Source: Pseudomonadota bacterium (lineage in GTDB: Bacteria > Pseudomonadota > Gammaproteobacteria > Burkholderiales > Chitinibacteraceae). From it: a stretch of DNA of 64,000 bases. Where the stretch lies: assembly GCA_026399755.1 (NCBI GenBank), contig JAPLQI010000086.1, forward strand, positions 1-64,000. The letters run 5' to 3'. Below the pieces are notes generated by a model. The model worked only from the letters and a program-made list of their open reading frames with translations, made no database searches and was not told the origin of the DNA. The translations under genes were made by a program, and so were the position numbers. Position 1 is the stretch's first letter. Each line of letters starts with the position of its first letter. Positions 8,718 through 16,999 of the stretch are shown piece after piece.

Positions 8718-9104
8718 ATGACAAGACGCTGCTATCAGCTCAGTGTACGCATTGCCTTTTTGGCAATCATGCTGCACGTCTTGATGCCCTTGTTGCATGC
8801 CACCTTGCCGCAATCTGCCTTACGAAGCAGTGTATTTTGCGGCACGCTAACACCTATTGTGGAATACCAGCTTAGCCAGCTGCCCGGCAGTAAATCTGAA
8901 TCTGTTTTAGCGAAAGCTGCGCCTTCCTGTGTACTCTGTGCCCACGCGGATCAAGCGCAAGCGCCTGCTGTAGATCTTGCTGCGACATCTGTAGTGGCAG
9001 CGATGTTGCCGCATACTTTTGGCATGCCCGCGCCGCCTCTGCTGCGGCTGCATCGTAATTCTGCTCTTCCTCCCCCCAGCCACGCCCCGCCTGTTTTCTC
9101 ATAA
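8718..9104 (+). CDS. DUF2946-like protein preceding the copper genes
   Basis: A 128-residue protein with an N-terminal membrane/signal segment (VRIAFLAIMLHVLMPLLHATLP), a CVLCAH pair in the middle and a Pro-rich tail (RAPPLL-like APPLLRLHRNSALPPPSHAPP). That arrangement is typical of DUF2946 proteins, which in proteobacteria lie next to copper-handling genes. The CxxC and His residues could bind metal, but no activity is known. The ATG has no strong ribosome-binding site. The following MbnP/MbnH genes support a copper link. Confidence 0.6.
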   Translation: MTRRCYQLSVRIAFLAIMLHVLMPLLHATLPQSALRSSVFCGTLTPIVEYQLSQLPGSKSESVLAKAAPSCVLCAHADQAQAPAVDLAATSVVAAMLPHTFGMPAPPLLRLHRNSALPPPSHAPPVFS

Positions 9105-9151
9105 CAGATTCTTGATATCCGCGTGTTTTTGCTAAAGACCTAAGTTCTGTA

Positions 9152-9233
9152 GACACAGAGCCAAATAAGAACACAGAGCGCACTGAGAAAACCTAAGGTT
9201 GGTCTGTGCGCTTTGCATGCTTATCTTTGTGTC
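9152..9233. repeat. Family E palindrome (CACAGAG type), copy 1
   Basis: Long imperfect inverted repeat running from GACACAGAGCC through AACACAGAGCGCA to the complementary TGTGCGCTTTG and CTTTGTGTC. A related stretch, GTGCTCTGTGTTCTCACTGA, follows at 9308-9350. Together they occupy most of the 355-base gap before mbnP. Confidence 0.6.
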
Positions 9234-9459
9234 TTATTGATTTAAGGTAAAAAACTGCTGAAGCTTGATGAATACATGTCACAGGGGAATCTTTAAAGGT
9301 TTTCTCCGTGTGCTCTGTGTTCTCACTGATCTCTGTGTCCACAGATCTGAGGTTTTTCAGCCTTTTTGCCTAAACACCCACGCGTTTTCATGGATCTGTT
9401 CAGCCTTTGCTGGCACCCGGTATAGCCGGTGTGCTCCTTTATGCTGTCTGGAGAAAACC

Positions 9460-10401
9460 ATGCGTTTATATGCAATTCTTGCCGTACTTATTTTATCTGC
9501 CTGCAATTCTAGTGGTGATAACGAAGCCACTCCCGTCCCTGCCGTGCCTTTGGCTGATCAAGCCGTGGCGGTGCAATTTGCGCTGAAAGCAGGCGGGCAG
9601 GCCGTGGAATGTAATACCACCTTGCCGAGTCTGGGCTTAGCGGCAACACCCGCTAAATTGCGCGATGCGCGGCTGTATGTGCACGATATCAAGCTGATTA
9701 ATGCGCTGGGCAAGGAAGTGCCTTTGGCGCTGACGCAAAACGATCATCAATATCTGAGTGTGGCCTTGCTGGATTTTGAAAATAAAACCGGTCAGTGTGT
9801 GGGCTCGGCGAGCTTAAATACTCAGGGCAGCGGCATTGTGCCCGGCGGTCAATATATGGGCCTGAGCTTTAAAGTGGGCGTGCCTGATACGGCCAAAGAT
9901 GCCACGGGCAAAGACGTGGTGCTGAATCATTCCGACACCATGGCCGTGCCTGCGCCGCTCAATAATATGGCGCTGGGCTGGAGCTGGCAGGCGGGCCGCC
10001 GCTTTGTGCAGCTGGAGTTAAATCCTGATGTGCCTGCAGTAGGTGGCAAGGCGGTGAACTGGTATTTCCATTTAGGCGCAACCGGCTGCATGGCCGATGC
10101 GGTGGATGCCAATCGCTTTAGCTGCAGCAATCCCAATCTGGTGCCGGTGCGTTTCAGCAGCTTTGATGCGGCTAAGCAGCAGGTGGTGCTGGATTTGGCG
10201 GCGCTTTTGCAAGGCGTGGATATCAGCAAGGATGCAGGTGGCGCGGTGGGTTGTATGAGCGGGCCGACCGATCCTGAGTGCGGGCAAACCTTCGCTAATT
10301 TGGATTTAAATCTGAATGAATCGGCGGCAGGTAAAAAAGACGCGGGCCTGCCTAAAGGCGACGGCAGTTTTTCTAAAGTCTTTAAGGCCGCTCTGAAATG
10401 A
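9460..10401 (+). CDS. MbnP-family copper-binding lipoprotein
   Basis: A 313-residue lipoprotein with the lipobox LILSAC followed by NSSG. Family features are the segment NNMALGWSWQAGRRFVQLEL (W174 and W176), NWYFHLGATGC (W201, C210) and the Cys-containing C-terminal part GCMSGPTDPECGQTF. In characterised MbnP proteins, the partner di-haem enzyme MbnH oxidises a Trp to kynurenine, which helps bind Cu(I). Which Trp would be modified here is not shown. ATG 9460 is chosen because it gives the signal peptide and follows GGAGA; the open frame to 9265 crosses a repeat. The stop overlaps mbnH by ATGA. Confidence 0.85.
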   Translation: MRLYAILAVLILSACNSSGDNEATPVPAVPLADQAVAVQFALKAGGQAVECNTTLPSLGLAATPAKLRDARLYVHDIKLINALGKEVPLALTQNDHQYLSVALLDFENKTGQCVGSASLNTQGSGIVPGGQYMGLSFKVGVPDTAKDATGKDVVLNHSDTMAVPAPLNNMALGWSWQAGRRFVQLELNPDVPAVGGKAVNWYFHLGATGCMADAVDANRFSCSNPNLVPVRFSSFDAAKQQVVLDLAALLQGVDISKDAGGAVGCMSGPTDPECGQTFANLDLNLNESAAGKKDAGLPKGDGSFSKVFKAALK

Positions 10402-11540
10402 TAATCCGCTGCCTTGTGGCAGCGTTAGTGCTCGGCGGCTGCGTGCAGTCGGGCACTTCCACCTCAGATCCAGTGCGCACAAGTGCGAGCTGGAGCTGGG
10501 AGCTGCCGTTTTATTTTCCTACCCCCAAAGTGCCTAGCGATAACCCCATGAGCGAGGCCAAGTTTCAGCTGGGCCGCAGTTTATTTTACGATGCGCGGCT
10601 TTCAGGCAATGGCCAGCAAAGCTGCTCGTCCTGCCATGATCAGAGTAAGGCATTCACTGATGGCAGGGCTGTTTCACTTGGCTCTACCGGCGAGAGCACG
10701 CCCAGAAATGCGCAAGGTTTGGCCAATGTAGCTTGGCATAGCACTTACACATGGGCCAACCCCGCACTGGCGACGCTGGAGCGGCAAATGGAAGTGCCGC
10801 TATTTACCGAGCATCCGGTAGAAATGGGCGTCACTGATCAAAACAAAGCGACGATTCTGGCGCGCTTTCAGGCTGATCGTGATTATGTGCAGCGCTTTGC
10901 CGAAGTCTTCCCTGGTGAGCCGATTGGATTCACACAGATTATTAAAGCCATTGCCACTTTTCAGCGCGGGCTGATTTCTGCGTCGTCTAAATATGATCAG
11001 TATTTGCAAGGCAAGGCGACGTTGTCGATCGCGGAGCTGCGCGGCAAAGATCTGTTTTTTGGCGAGCAGGCCGAGTGCTTTCATTGCCACGGCAGCTTTA
11101 ATTTTAATGATCAGGTGCGCCATGCGGGCTCCAATACGGCCGAAACGCTGTTTCATAACACCGGTCTGTATAACATCGACGGCAAAGGCGGCTTTCCCGA
11201 GCCTAACCGTGGCTTATTCGAGCTGAGCGGCGTGCCAGCAGATATGGGGATGTTTCGTGCGCCCAGCTTACGCAATGTGCAGCTCACCGGCCCCTATATG
11301 CACGATGGCAGTATCGCCACGCTGGAAGAAGTGCTGGATTTTTATGCCGCAGGTGGGCGTGAAATCAAGACTGGCCCGCATAAAGGGGATGGCCGCCTTA
11401 ACCCATTTAAAAGCGATTTGATTGTTCGTATTCAGCTTAACGAGCAAGACAAAGCCAATATCGTCGCCTTTTTAAAGACACTCACCGATGAAAAATTTAT
11501 TACTGATCAGCGCTTCGCTGATCCTCGCCACAGCAAATAG
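10398..11540 (+). CDS. MbnH-family di-haem enzyme (MauG/cytochrome c peroxidase superfamily)
   Basis: A 380-residue exported lipoprotein (VLGGC lipobox near residue 15) with two c-type haem motifs, C76SSCH80 and C227FHCH231. The segment TWANPALATLERQMEVPLF and the EMGV turn are typical of the MbnH branch, as distinct from classical CcpA peroxidases. The expected role is high-valent iron chemistry on the MbnP Trp in the periplasm. It overlaps mbnP by four bases, and the next gene starts 53 bases inside its 3' end, so the three genes form one tight operon. Confidence 0.87.
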   Translation: MIIRCLVAALVLGGCVQSGTSTSDPVRTSASWSWELPFYFPTPKVPSDNPMSEAKFQLGRSLFYDARLSGNGQQSCSSCHDQSKAFTDGRAVSLGSTGESTPRNAQGLANVAWHSTYTWANPALATLERQMEVPLFTEHPVEMGVTDQNKATILARFQADRDYVQRFAEVFPGEPIGFTQIIKAIATFQRGLISASSKYDQYLQGKATLSIAELRGKDLFFGEQAECFHCHGSFNFNDQVRHAGSNTAETLFHNTGLYNIDGKGGFPEPNRGLFELSGVPADMGMFRAPSLRNVQLTGPYMHDGSIATLEEVLDFYAAGGREIKTGPHKGDGRLNPFKSDLIVRIQLNEQDKANIVAFLKTLTDEKFITDQRFADPRHSK

Positions 11541-12618
11541 CGCGCTGGCCCACGATGGGCCGCACGATGATGAGACCACAGGCTATACGCAAATTAATCT
11601 GCTGACTAATATTCGCTACCTGAGCGCCGATACGGCATGGCCGAGTGCGCTGCCAGTTCTGGGGGCCAGCAATGAGGACCGGCGTGGCGCGTGGTACGGC
11701 GGCTCTGGTATTGAGTGGCGTCAGCGCTGGACAGCAGAAATTGACACGCAGCTGATGGCCGCATACGACGAACATGATAATGGCGTGGCGCTGGATCATG
11801 CGGTGATTCGTTACCAGACTGATGCGGCGCAGCTGGTCTTGGGGCGGCAGTCGCCCGTGTTGGCCGAAGCCGGATTAAGCGCTTGGGCGCTGCCTGATTT
11901 ATGGCTCTATACGGTATTGGGCGATGATCACTGGCACGAAGATGGCTTAGCCCTGCGTTATACCGCAGGCAAGCTGACAGGGCACGCAGGTGTTTTTAAT
12001 GGCCACGGCTACCCGGGGGCAGAAAGCGCCATGTGGACGGCAGGCTTAGCATGGCAGGATGGCCCATGGTTTGTGGCGGGGCATGTTGCATATTTGCCGG
12101 AAGTAAATCATTCCTTAGTCAGTGACGCGCATAGCGGGCATAGTCACGCTGGGCAAGCTGTGGGCTGTGGTAAGTTAACAGATTGCTTGGCTGGAAAATC
12201 CACTCTGCTGCGCGCTAAGGCTGGCTGGCAAGGGAGACAATACTGGCTGCAATCGGCATGGAGCTGGCAGCAGCAGGATGGCCAGCTTGAAAGCACTTTG
12301 GGCCGCATTAGCTATCAGGGGGAGTTAAACAGCTTGGCGTTTGAGGGCGGAGCCAAAATCACCGACACCATTAAACTGGCGCTGCGTCATGAGTGGATGG
12401 GGATTACCCATGAATTAGCTGGCGTGAACGCCGCGCAAATTGCCAGCAAAAACGGCATTGCCAATAGTGACGAGCAGCCAAGCCAAACAGGCATTCGCCT
12501 AAGTTGGCAAGCTCATCCCGCGCATTTGCTGGCGCTGGAGCTGTATCAAACCCAGCGCAGTGGTGAGTCGAATCATCTGGCGATGCTGCAATGGCAGATG
12601 AATGCGCGGCTGTATTGA
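11488..12618 (+). CDS. Histidine-rich outer-membrane beta-barrel protein of the copper cluster
   Basis: A 376-residue protein with a Sec signal peptide (ending NSALA) and a mature start HDGPHDDE. The rest alternates short amphipathic aromatic strands (WRQRWTAEIDTQLMAAYDEH, LALRYTAGKLTGHAGVF, YWLQSAWSWQQ) and ends MLQWQMNARLY, an aromatic-terminated last strand, as in porins. It has no TonB plug or TonB box. One predicted loop is rich in His and Cys (HSLVSDAHSGHSHAGQAVGC, then KLTDC). I infer a barrel that binds or admits copper for the MbnP/MbnH pair. It overlaps mbnH by 53 bases. No named family was recognised beyond porin-like. Confidence 0.6.
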   Translation: MKNLLLISASLILATANSALAHDGPHDDETTGYTQINLLTNIRYLSADTAWPSALPVLGASNEDRRGAWYGGSGIEWRQRWTAEIDTQLMAAYDEHDNGVALDHAVIRYQTDAAQLVLGRQSPVLAEAGLSAWALPDLWLYTVLGDDHWHEDGLALRYTAGKLTGHAGVFNGHGYPGAESAMWTAGLAWQDGPWFVAGHVAYLPEVNHSLVSDAHSGHSHAGQAVGCGKLTDCLAGKSTLLRAKAGWQGRQYWLQSAWSWQQQDGQLESTLGRISYQGELNSLAFEGGAKITDTIKLALRHEWMGITHELAGVNAAQIASKNGIANSDEQPSQTGIRLSWQAHPAHLLALELYQTQRSGESNHLAMLQWQMNARLY

Positions 12619-12637
12619 TGGTTGATAGGCCATTTTT

Positions 12638-13049
12638 GTAGGGCGGGTGCAAGCCGCCGGGTTTGGGAGTGAAATCTTAGGAAAGCTCAGGAGGCACCGC
12701 ATATCTGCTAAGTAGTTTGCTTTTGTATTAGCAAACAACGAAAAATTGTAATGACTAAGCTATTTGCACGGGGCTTAAAAATCCCCCTGAAGCACGCCGA
12801 AGCGAGGAACAAGCGGGGCGGGGTTTCGGCGAGGATGTTTGAGCGAAGCGAGTCCCGCAGCCGCCGACTCGATTGTCCGCAGTGAGGGGCCTTTGTGCTG
12901 TTTGGGGCGGCCTTCTTTGGCTTCGTTTCTTGGCCGTTCAAGAAAGGAAGGCCCCCGCGGTGGCCAACCGCTCCAAAATCAACGTGCCGAAGGCACTAAA
13001 AAGGTCTTTTTGACTTTGCTTAGTGCATACGCGGGTTTCACCCGCCCTA
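12638..13049 (-). mobile_element. Type I MITE-like element (about 410 bp) inside the copper region
   Basis: The ends are GTAGGGCGGGTGCAAGCCGC (12638) and GCGGGTTTCACCCGCCCTAA (13031-13050), arms of family A. The core 12782-13010 is the shared block in reverse orientation, with GAAGCACGCCGAAGCGAGGA, GACTCGATTGTCCGCAG, CTTTGGCTTCGTTTCTTGGC and GTGCCGAAGGCACTAAAAAG. The copy at 33834-34240 has the same plan in the other orientation. It separates the barrel gene from the PCuAC gene. Confidence 0.75.
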
Positions 13050-13116
13050 AGCATGATGCAACGCTCGTTTATTACTTTGGCAGACTCATGATCTGCCTCT
13101 TTTAAGGGAAATAAAA

Positions 13117-13590
13117 ATGAAAAAAATCGCTTTATTACTGGCCGCTGTCTGCGTGTCTGCTACTGCTTTTGCCCATGAATACAAGGCTGGGGAGATTCGG
13201 GTAGTGCATCCTTTTTCGGTGCCTACTTTGCCGGGTAAGGATATGGGGGCGGTGTATATCGGGTTAGAAAACAAGGGCTCCGTGGATGATCAGCTGATTG
13301 GGGCAAGTAGCGATCGGGTAGGGCGGGTGGAGATACACACCATGAGCATGGAGGGCGATGTGATGAAAATGCGCCAAGTGCCAGAGCTAGAAGTGAAGGG
13401 CGGTGAAACCATCAAGATGAAGCCGGGCATGGGTTATCACCTGATGATTTTTGGTGTGAAACAGCCATTAAAAGCAGGCGATAAGTTTCCGCTGAAATTG
13501 CAGTTTAAAAAATCAGGCTCGGTAGAGGTGTCGGTGATGGTCCAAGAGCGGGATGTGGGCGCAAAGGCAGCTGAAGGGCACTTCCATTAA
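13117..13590 (+). CDS. PCuAC-family periplasmic copper chaperone
   Basis: A 157-residue periplasmic protein with a cleavable signal (ending ATAFA, mature HEYKAGE). The copper-ligand pattern is visible: VEIHTMSMEGDVMKMR, then GYHLMIFG, matching the His/Met spacing (H...M...HxM) of PCuAC/DUF461 proteins that deliver Cu(I) to cytochrome oxidase. The C-terminus HFH adds possible ligands. AAGGGA precedes the ATG. It lies downstream of the MbnP-MbnH-barrel operon but is separated by a 410-bp repeat element, so it probably has its own promoter. Confidence 0.93.
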   Translation: MKKIALLLAAVCVSATAFAHEYKAGEIRVVHPFSVPTLPGKDMGAVYIGLENKGSVDDQLIGASSDRVGRVEIHTMSMEGDVMKMRQVPELEVKGGETIKMKPGMGYHLMIFGVKQPLKAGDKFPLKLQFKKSGSVEVSVMVQERDVGAKAAEGHFH

Positions 13591-13662
13591 TTCTGGTCAG
13601 CAAGATTTTTTGGCGGTACTTGAGTATTAGCCTGTTTTTAAGTCGTTGACTTATACAGGCTC

Positions 13663-13717
13663 ACAGAGCTTCACAGAGAAAACCATCAGATTGTAGTTTG
13701 CCTCTGTGAAGCTTTGT
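13663..13717. repeat. Family E palindrome, copy 3
   Basis: Arms ACAGAGCTTCACAGAG (13663-13678) and CTCTGTGAAGCTTTGT (13702-13717) are complementary with one mismatch, around a 23-base loop. It lies 73 bases after the PCuAC stop and may form a transcript-end hairpin, though no T-run follows. Confidence 0.7.
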
Positions 13718-13866
13718 ACGCTTTAAAGGTGGATTGTGGCTTCGGTATTTTGCTTTAAGCCGAAGCCTCTTTTGCGCTGGCTTATTGACTGAGCTATGGC
13801 AGCTTGCCGAGCAGGCCATGGCGGCTTTGTAAATTTGCTTTCTGCCCGCTTAATTGTTTTCTACGT

Positions 13867-13895
13867 AAGTAAGAATATTGTACGTATTCTTACTT
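13867..13895. promoter_or_regulatory. Perfect AT-rich inverted repeat upstream of the peptide permease
   Basis: AAGTAAGAATA (13867-13877) and TATTCTTACTT (13885-13895) are perfect 11-base arms around TTGTACG. A smaller inverted repeat, CTGAAAAT-GGTT-ATTTTCAG, lies at 14214-14233. Either could be an operator or an RNA hairpin. Apart from these and the family E palindrome, the 714-base gap 13591-14304 shows nothing recognisable. Confidence 0.4.
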
Positions 13896-14304
13896 AAGGT
13901 TTTCTTATGCTATTGGCAATTATTTGCTAGACAACATTTAATTATTCAAATTTATTTGTGCTTATGTCTTTATCATAAGCATAAAAAGCCAATATCTGCG
14001 CTAGATCAAGCACGCTTCTGTCATTAAAAGCCAAGCTCTTGCCTGGCCCTTGATATATTCCCCTAGGCATATTTCCTTACCTCAAAAGTAGTGGCGCTAA
14101 AAGTGAGTATTTACGGGCTATGGCGGGGATTTTGACGTTATCAATCTATAAAATTTACGTCGCCTCAGAGTGTTTTTTGAAAATGTAGTTCATTTGGCGT
14201 GAAAATTACCCACCTGAAAATGGTTATTTTCAGTAACGCATCCGCCTGTTTGTAAGGTATTAATAGTAGCAACACAACACTGACACTTTATTAAGGATGC
14301 CCTG

Positions 14305-15684
14305 ATGGCAAATCAGTCTAGCCACCCTAAAGGCCTCTACCTTTTATTCGCCACTGAAATGTGGGAGCGCTTTTCTTACTACGGTAACCGTGCCTTACTC
14401 GCACTGTTTATGATTTCAGCTTTGTCGTTTGACAAGCACTTTACTTCGGCGTTGTACGGCCAATATACGGGTCTGGTTTATCTAGCCCCCCTCGTCGGTG
14501 GCTATGTTGCAGATCGATTCTGGGGTAATCGTCGCTCTATTGTGGTTGGCGGCATATTAATGGCCATTGGCCAGTTTTTCTTATTCTTTGCAGGTACTTG
14601 GTTTCAAGAAGCTAAAATTGCGATCCCGCTGTTTTACAGTGGTTTAGGCTTTATTATTGCGGGCAATGGCTTTTTCAAACCCAATATCTCGACCATGGTT
14701 GGCCAGCTTTATGAGCCAAACGATAGTCGCAAAGATACGGCTTATACCATTTTCTATATGGGGATTAACTTAGGCTCGTTTATGGCTCCGCTGATTTGCG
14801 GCGCCTTGGGCGACACCGGTAATCCCGCCGATTTCCGTTGGGGCTTCTTAACGGCGGGTGTGGGGATGCTGATCTCCTTAGTGATCTTTATTACTTTCCG
14901 CGATAAATATCTGGTTGATCCTGCTGGCCAATTAATTGGTTTGGCGCCAAGCAAAATCAGTGCAGCAGAGCGCGCTAAGCGCGATACCCCGCTGACCCCT
15001 GTTGAGATCGAACGCATTATCGTGATTGGCGTATTGTCATTCTTCGTGATTTTCTTCTGGTCTGCATTTGAGCAAGCAGGTGTGTCGCTGACTTTCTTTG
15101 CGGCAGAATCGCTGGATCGTGAAGTATTGGGCTTTGTCGTGCCCACATCGTGGTTCCAATCATTAAACCCTGTGTTTGTGCTGATTTTTGCGCCGGTGTT
15201 GGCTTCTCTTTGGACTTTCTTGTCGAAAAGAGGCGCAGAGCCTAGCTCTCCAACCAAAATGGCTTGGGGCTTATTATTCCTAGGCTTTGGTTATATCGTG
15301 ATTGCGATGGCGGTAAAGCATATCGAGCCTGGCGTAAAAGTATCGATCATGTGGCTGGTAACCATGTACTGGCTGCACACCATGGGCGAGTTATGCCTTT
15401 CCCCGATTGGTTTGTCTTTGGTGAATAAGCTAGCGCCTGCACGCTTTGCATCGCTCTTGATGGCGGTTTGGTTTACCGCTAGTGCGGCCGCAAACTGGTT
15501 TGCCGGTATCTTGGCGGGCTTCTACCCAGAATCAGGCCAAGCCATACCAAGCTTTATGGGCTACCAAATCAACGGCATCTACGAATTCTTTATGCTGTTT
15601 GTAGGGATGGCGATGGCTGCTGCGGCACTCTTGCTCTTGTCGACCAAGAAACTGCAAAAAATGATGCACCCGGAAGTAGCTTAA
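14305..15684 (+). CDS. POT-family proton-coupled di/tripeptide permease
   Basis: A 459-residue inner-membrane transporter of the POT/PTR branch of the major facilitator superfamily. The first helix carries the proton-coupling ExxER motif (EMWERFSYYG), and the family signature region FYMGINLGSF lies near residue 150. About 12-14 hydrophobic segments are visible, and the length is normal for DtpA/DtpB-type permeases. It imports di- and tripeptides with protons. AAGGA precedes the ATG. A strong terminator follows at 15711, so the gene is monocistronic. Confidence 0.93.
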   Translation: MANQSSHPKGLYLLFATEMWERFSYYGNRALLALFMISALSFDKHFTSALYGQYTGLVYLAPLVGGYVADRFWGNRRSIVVGGILMAIGQFFLFFAGTWFQEAKIAIPLFYSGLGFIIAGNGFFKPNISTMVGQLYEPNDSRKDTAYTIFYMGINLGSFMAPLICGALGDTGNPADFRWGFLTAGVGMLISLVIFITFRDKYLVDPAGQLIGLAPSKISAAERAKRDTPLTPVEIERIIVIGVLSFFVIFFWSAFEQAGVSLTFFAAESLDREVLGFVVPTSWFQSLNPVFVLIFAPVLASLWTFLSKRGAEPSSPTKMAWGLLFLGFGYIVIAMAVKHIEPGVKVSIMWLVTMYWLHTMGELCLSPIGLSLVNKLAPARFASLLMAVWFTASAAANWFAGILAGFYPESGQAIPSFMGYQINGIYEFFMLFVGMAMAAAALLLLSTKKLQKMMHPEVA

Positions 15685-15710
15685 GTTTCCTTAAGCTGAT
15701 GCCCAAGAGA

Positions 15711-15744
15711 ATGGCCCGTTTCAATGAAGCGGGCCATTTTTTTT
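15711..15744 (+). terminator. Rho-independent terminator after the peptide permease
   Basis: Stem ATGGCCCG...CGGGCCAT with a short loop, followed by eight T residues. Confidence 0.92.
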
Positions 15745-15779
15745 CGTGGGGTGCGGCACCCTCTTTGGAGCAAGGCACC

Positions 15780-15848
15780 GTAGGGCGGGTGAAACCCGCC
15801 GTTTTGTAGCGTGTTGTGCAAAGGTCCGGCGGGTTTCACCTGGCCTAC
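15780..15848. repeat. Family A palindrome, imperfect copy
   Basis: Arms begin GTAGGGCGGGTGAAACCCGC and end GGTTTCACCTGGCCTAC, with a 27-base loop and two mismatched positions in the right arm. The remainder of the gap to murI (15849-16050) shows nothing else. Confidence 0.75.
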
Positions 15849-16050
15849 AAATGATGCAATGTATGTCCTTGGCTTTAGTGAAGTGCATAGGGCACGGGGC
15901 GTGCCTACGCGTAAGTAGTTCACAGATAAAGGCTTACCTTCCCTGCACTGCTGCTCGTTCCGGTTTTATTACTAAAAATATTTGATATAAGCCCGCATTA
16001 GCAAACTTCCAGCTCGCCCTGACCGGTACTCCGGCGTAAAATGCCATCCC

Positions 16051-16863
16051 ATGCAAAATCCATCTCTTCCTTCTCATCCAATTGGTGTGTTCGATTCTGG
16101 CGTAGGCGGTTTAACCGTAGTGCGCGCTTTGATGGACAGACTGCCGTTTGAAAATATCATTTATTTTGGCGATACCGCTCGTGTGCCTTACGGGGTGAAG
16201 TCGGTGGATACCATCGCCCATTTCACGCAGGAAATCGCTCAGTTTCTGCAAAATCAGCAGGTCAAAATGCTGATTATTGCTTGTAATACCATGGCTGCGG
16301 TGGCGGCGGATTTGGTGCGGGCCAGTGCTAATGTGCCGGTGCTGGATGTAATTGAGGCGGGTGCCAAAAACGCGGTAGATGTAAGCTGGACTGGCGGCAT
16401 TGGCGTGATTGGCACACCGGCCACGATTAATTCCAACGCTTACGCTCGCGCTATTCACCAGTTAAAACCTAGCTATCGCGTGTATTCACAAGCGTGCCCG
16501 CTGTTTGTGCCGCTGGTTGAAGAGGGTTGGCTGGATCATCCTGTCACCAAGCTCACGGCTCAGGAATATTTAAAGCCCGTCTTCGTAGAAAAAATCGACA
16601 CGCTGGTTTTGGGCTGTACCCACTACCCGCTGATTAAGCCGCTGCTTTTAGATGTGGTGGGTGGGCGAATGAAACTGGTGGATTCGGCCTTATCGATTGC
16701 CGATCAGGCTGCCGATTTACTGCAATCTTCTGGCATGGCCAACCCATCTCATCAAGCGCCGGAATATCGCTTTTACGTGACCGACGTGCCGGTTAAATTT
16801 CAAAGTGTGGGTGAGCGATTCTTGGGGCGCAGCCTGAATAAGATTGAGCGGGTGAATCTTTGA
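16051..16863 (+). CDS. murI: Glutamate racemase MurI
   Basis: A 270-residue cytosolic racemase that makes D-glutamate for peptidoglycan. Visible signatures are VFDSGVGGLTV at the N-terminus, the first catalytic Cys in IACNTMAAV and the second in LGCTHYPL, both in the expected places. The ATG gives the usual short N-terminus (MQNPSLPSHPIGVFDSG). A hairpin ATTCCCGA-TCGGGAAT follows the gene at about 16888-16912 without a T-run. Confidence 0.95.
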   Translation: MQNPSLPSHPIGVFDSGVGGLTVVRALMDRLPFENIIYFGDTARVPYGVKSVDTIAHFTQEIAQFLQNQQVKMLIIACNTMAAVAADLVRASANVPVLDVIEAGAKNAVDVSWTGGIGVIGTPATINSNAYARAIHQLKPSYRVYSQACPLFVPLVEEGWLDHPVTKLTAQEYLKPVFVEKIDTLVLGCTHYPLIKPLLLDVVGGRMKLVDSALSIADQAADLLQSSGMANPSHQAPEYRFYVTDVPVKFQSVGERFLGRSLNKIERVNL

Positions 16864-16999
16864 TTATTGCTAGCTAAAAGATTGTCATTCCCGAGTGTTT
16901 TAATCGGGAATCTAGAGTCGTTACCTACGATTAAAGCACTCGAGGGTAACGACTTTGGTAGCTTAGAATAAAGCCTGCTGATCACCTCTCACCATCCCC

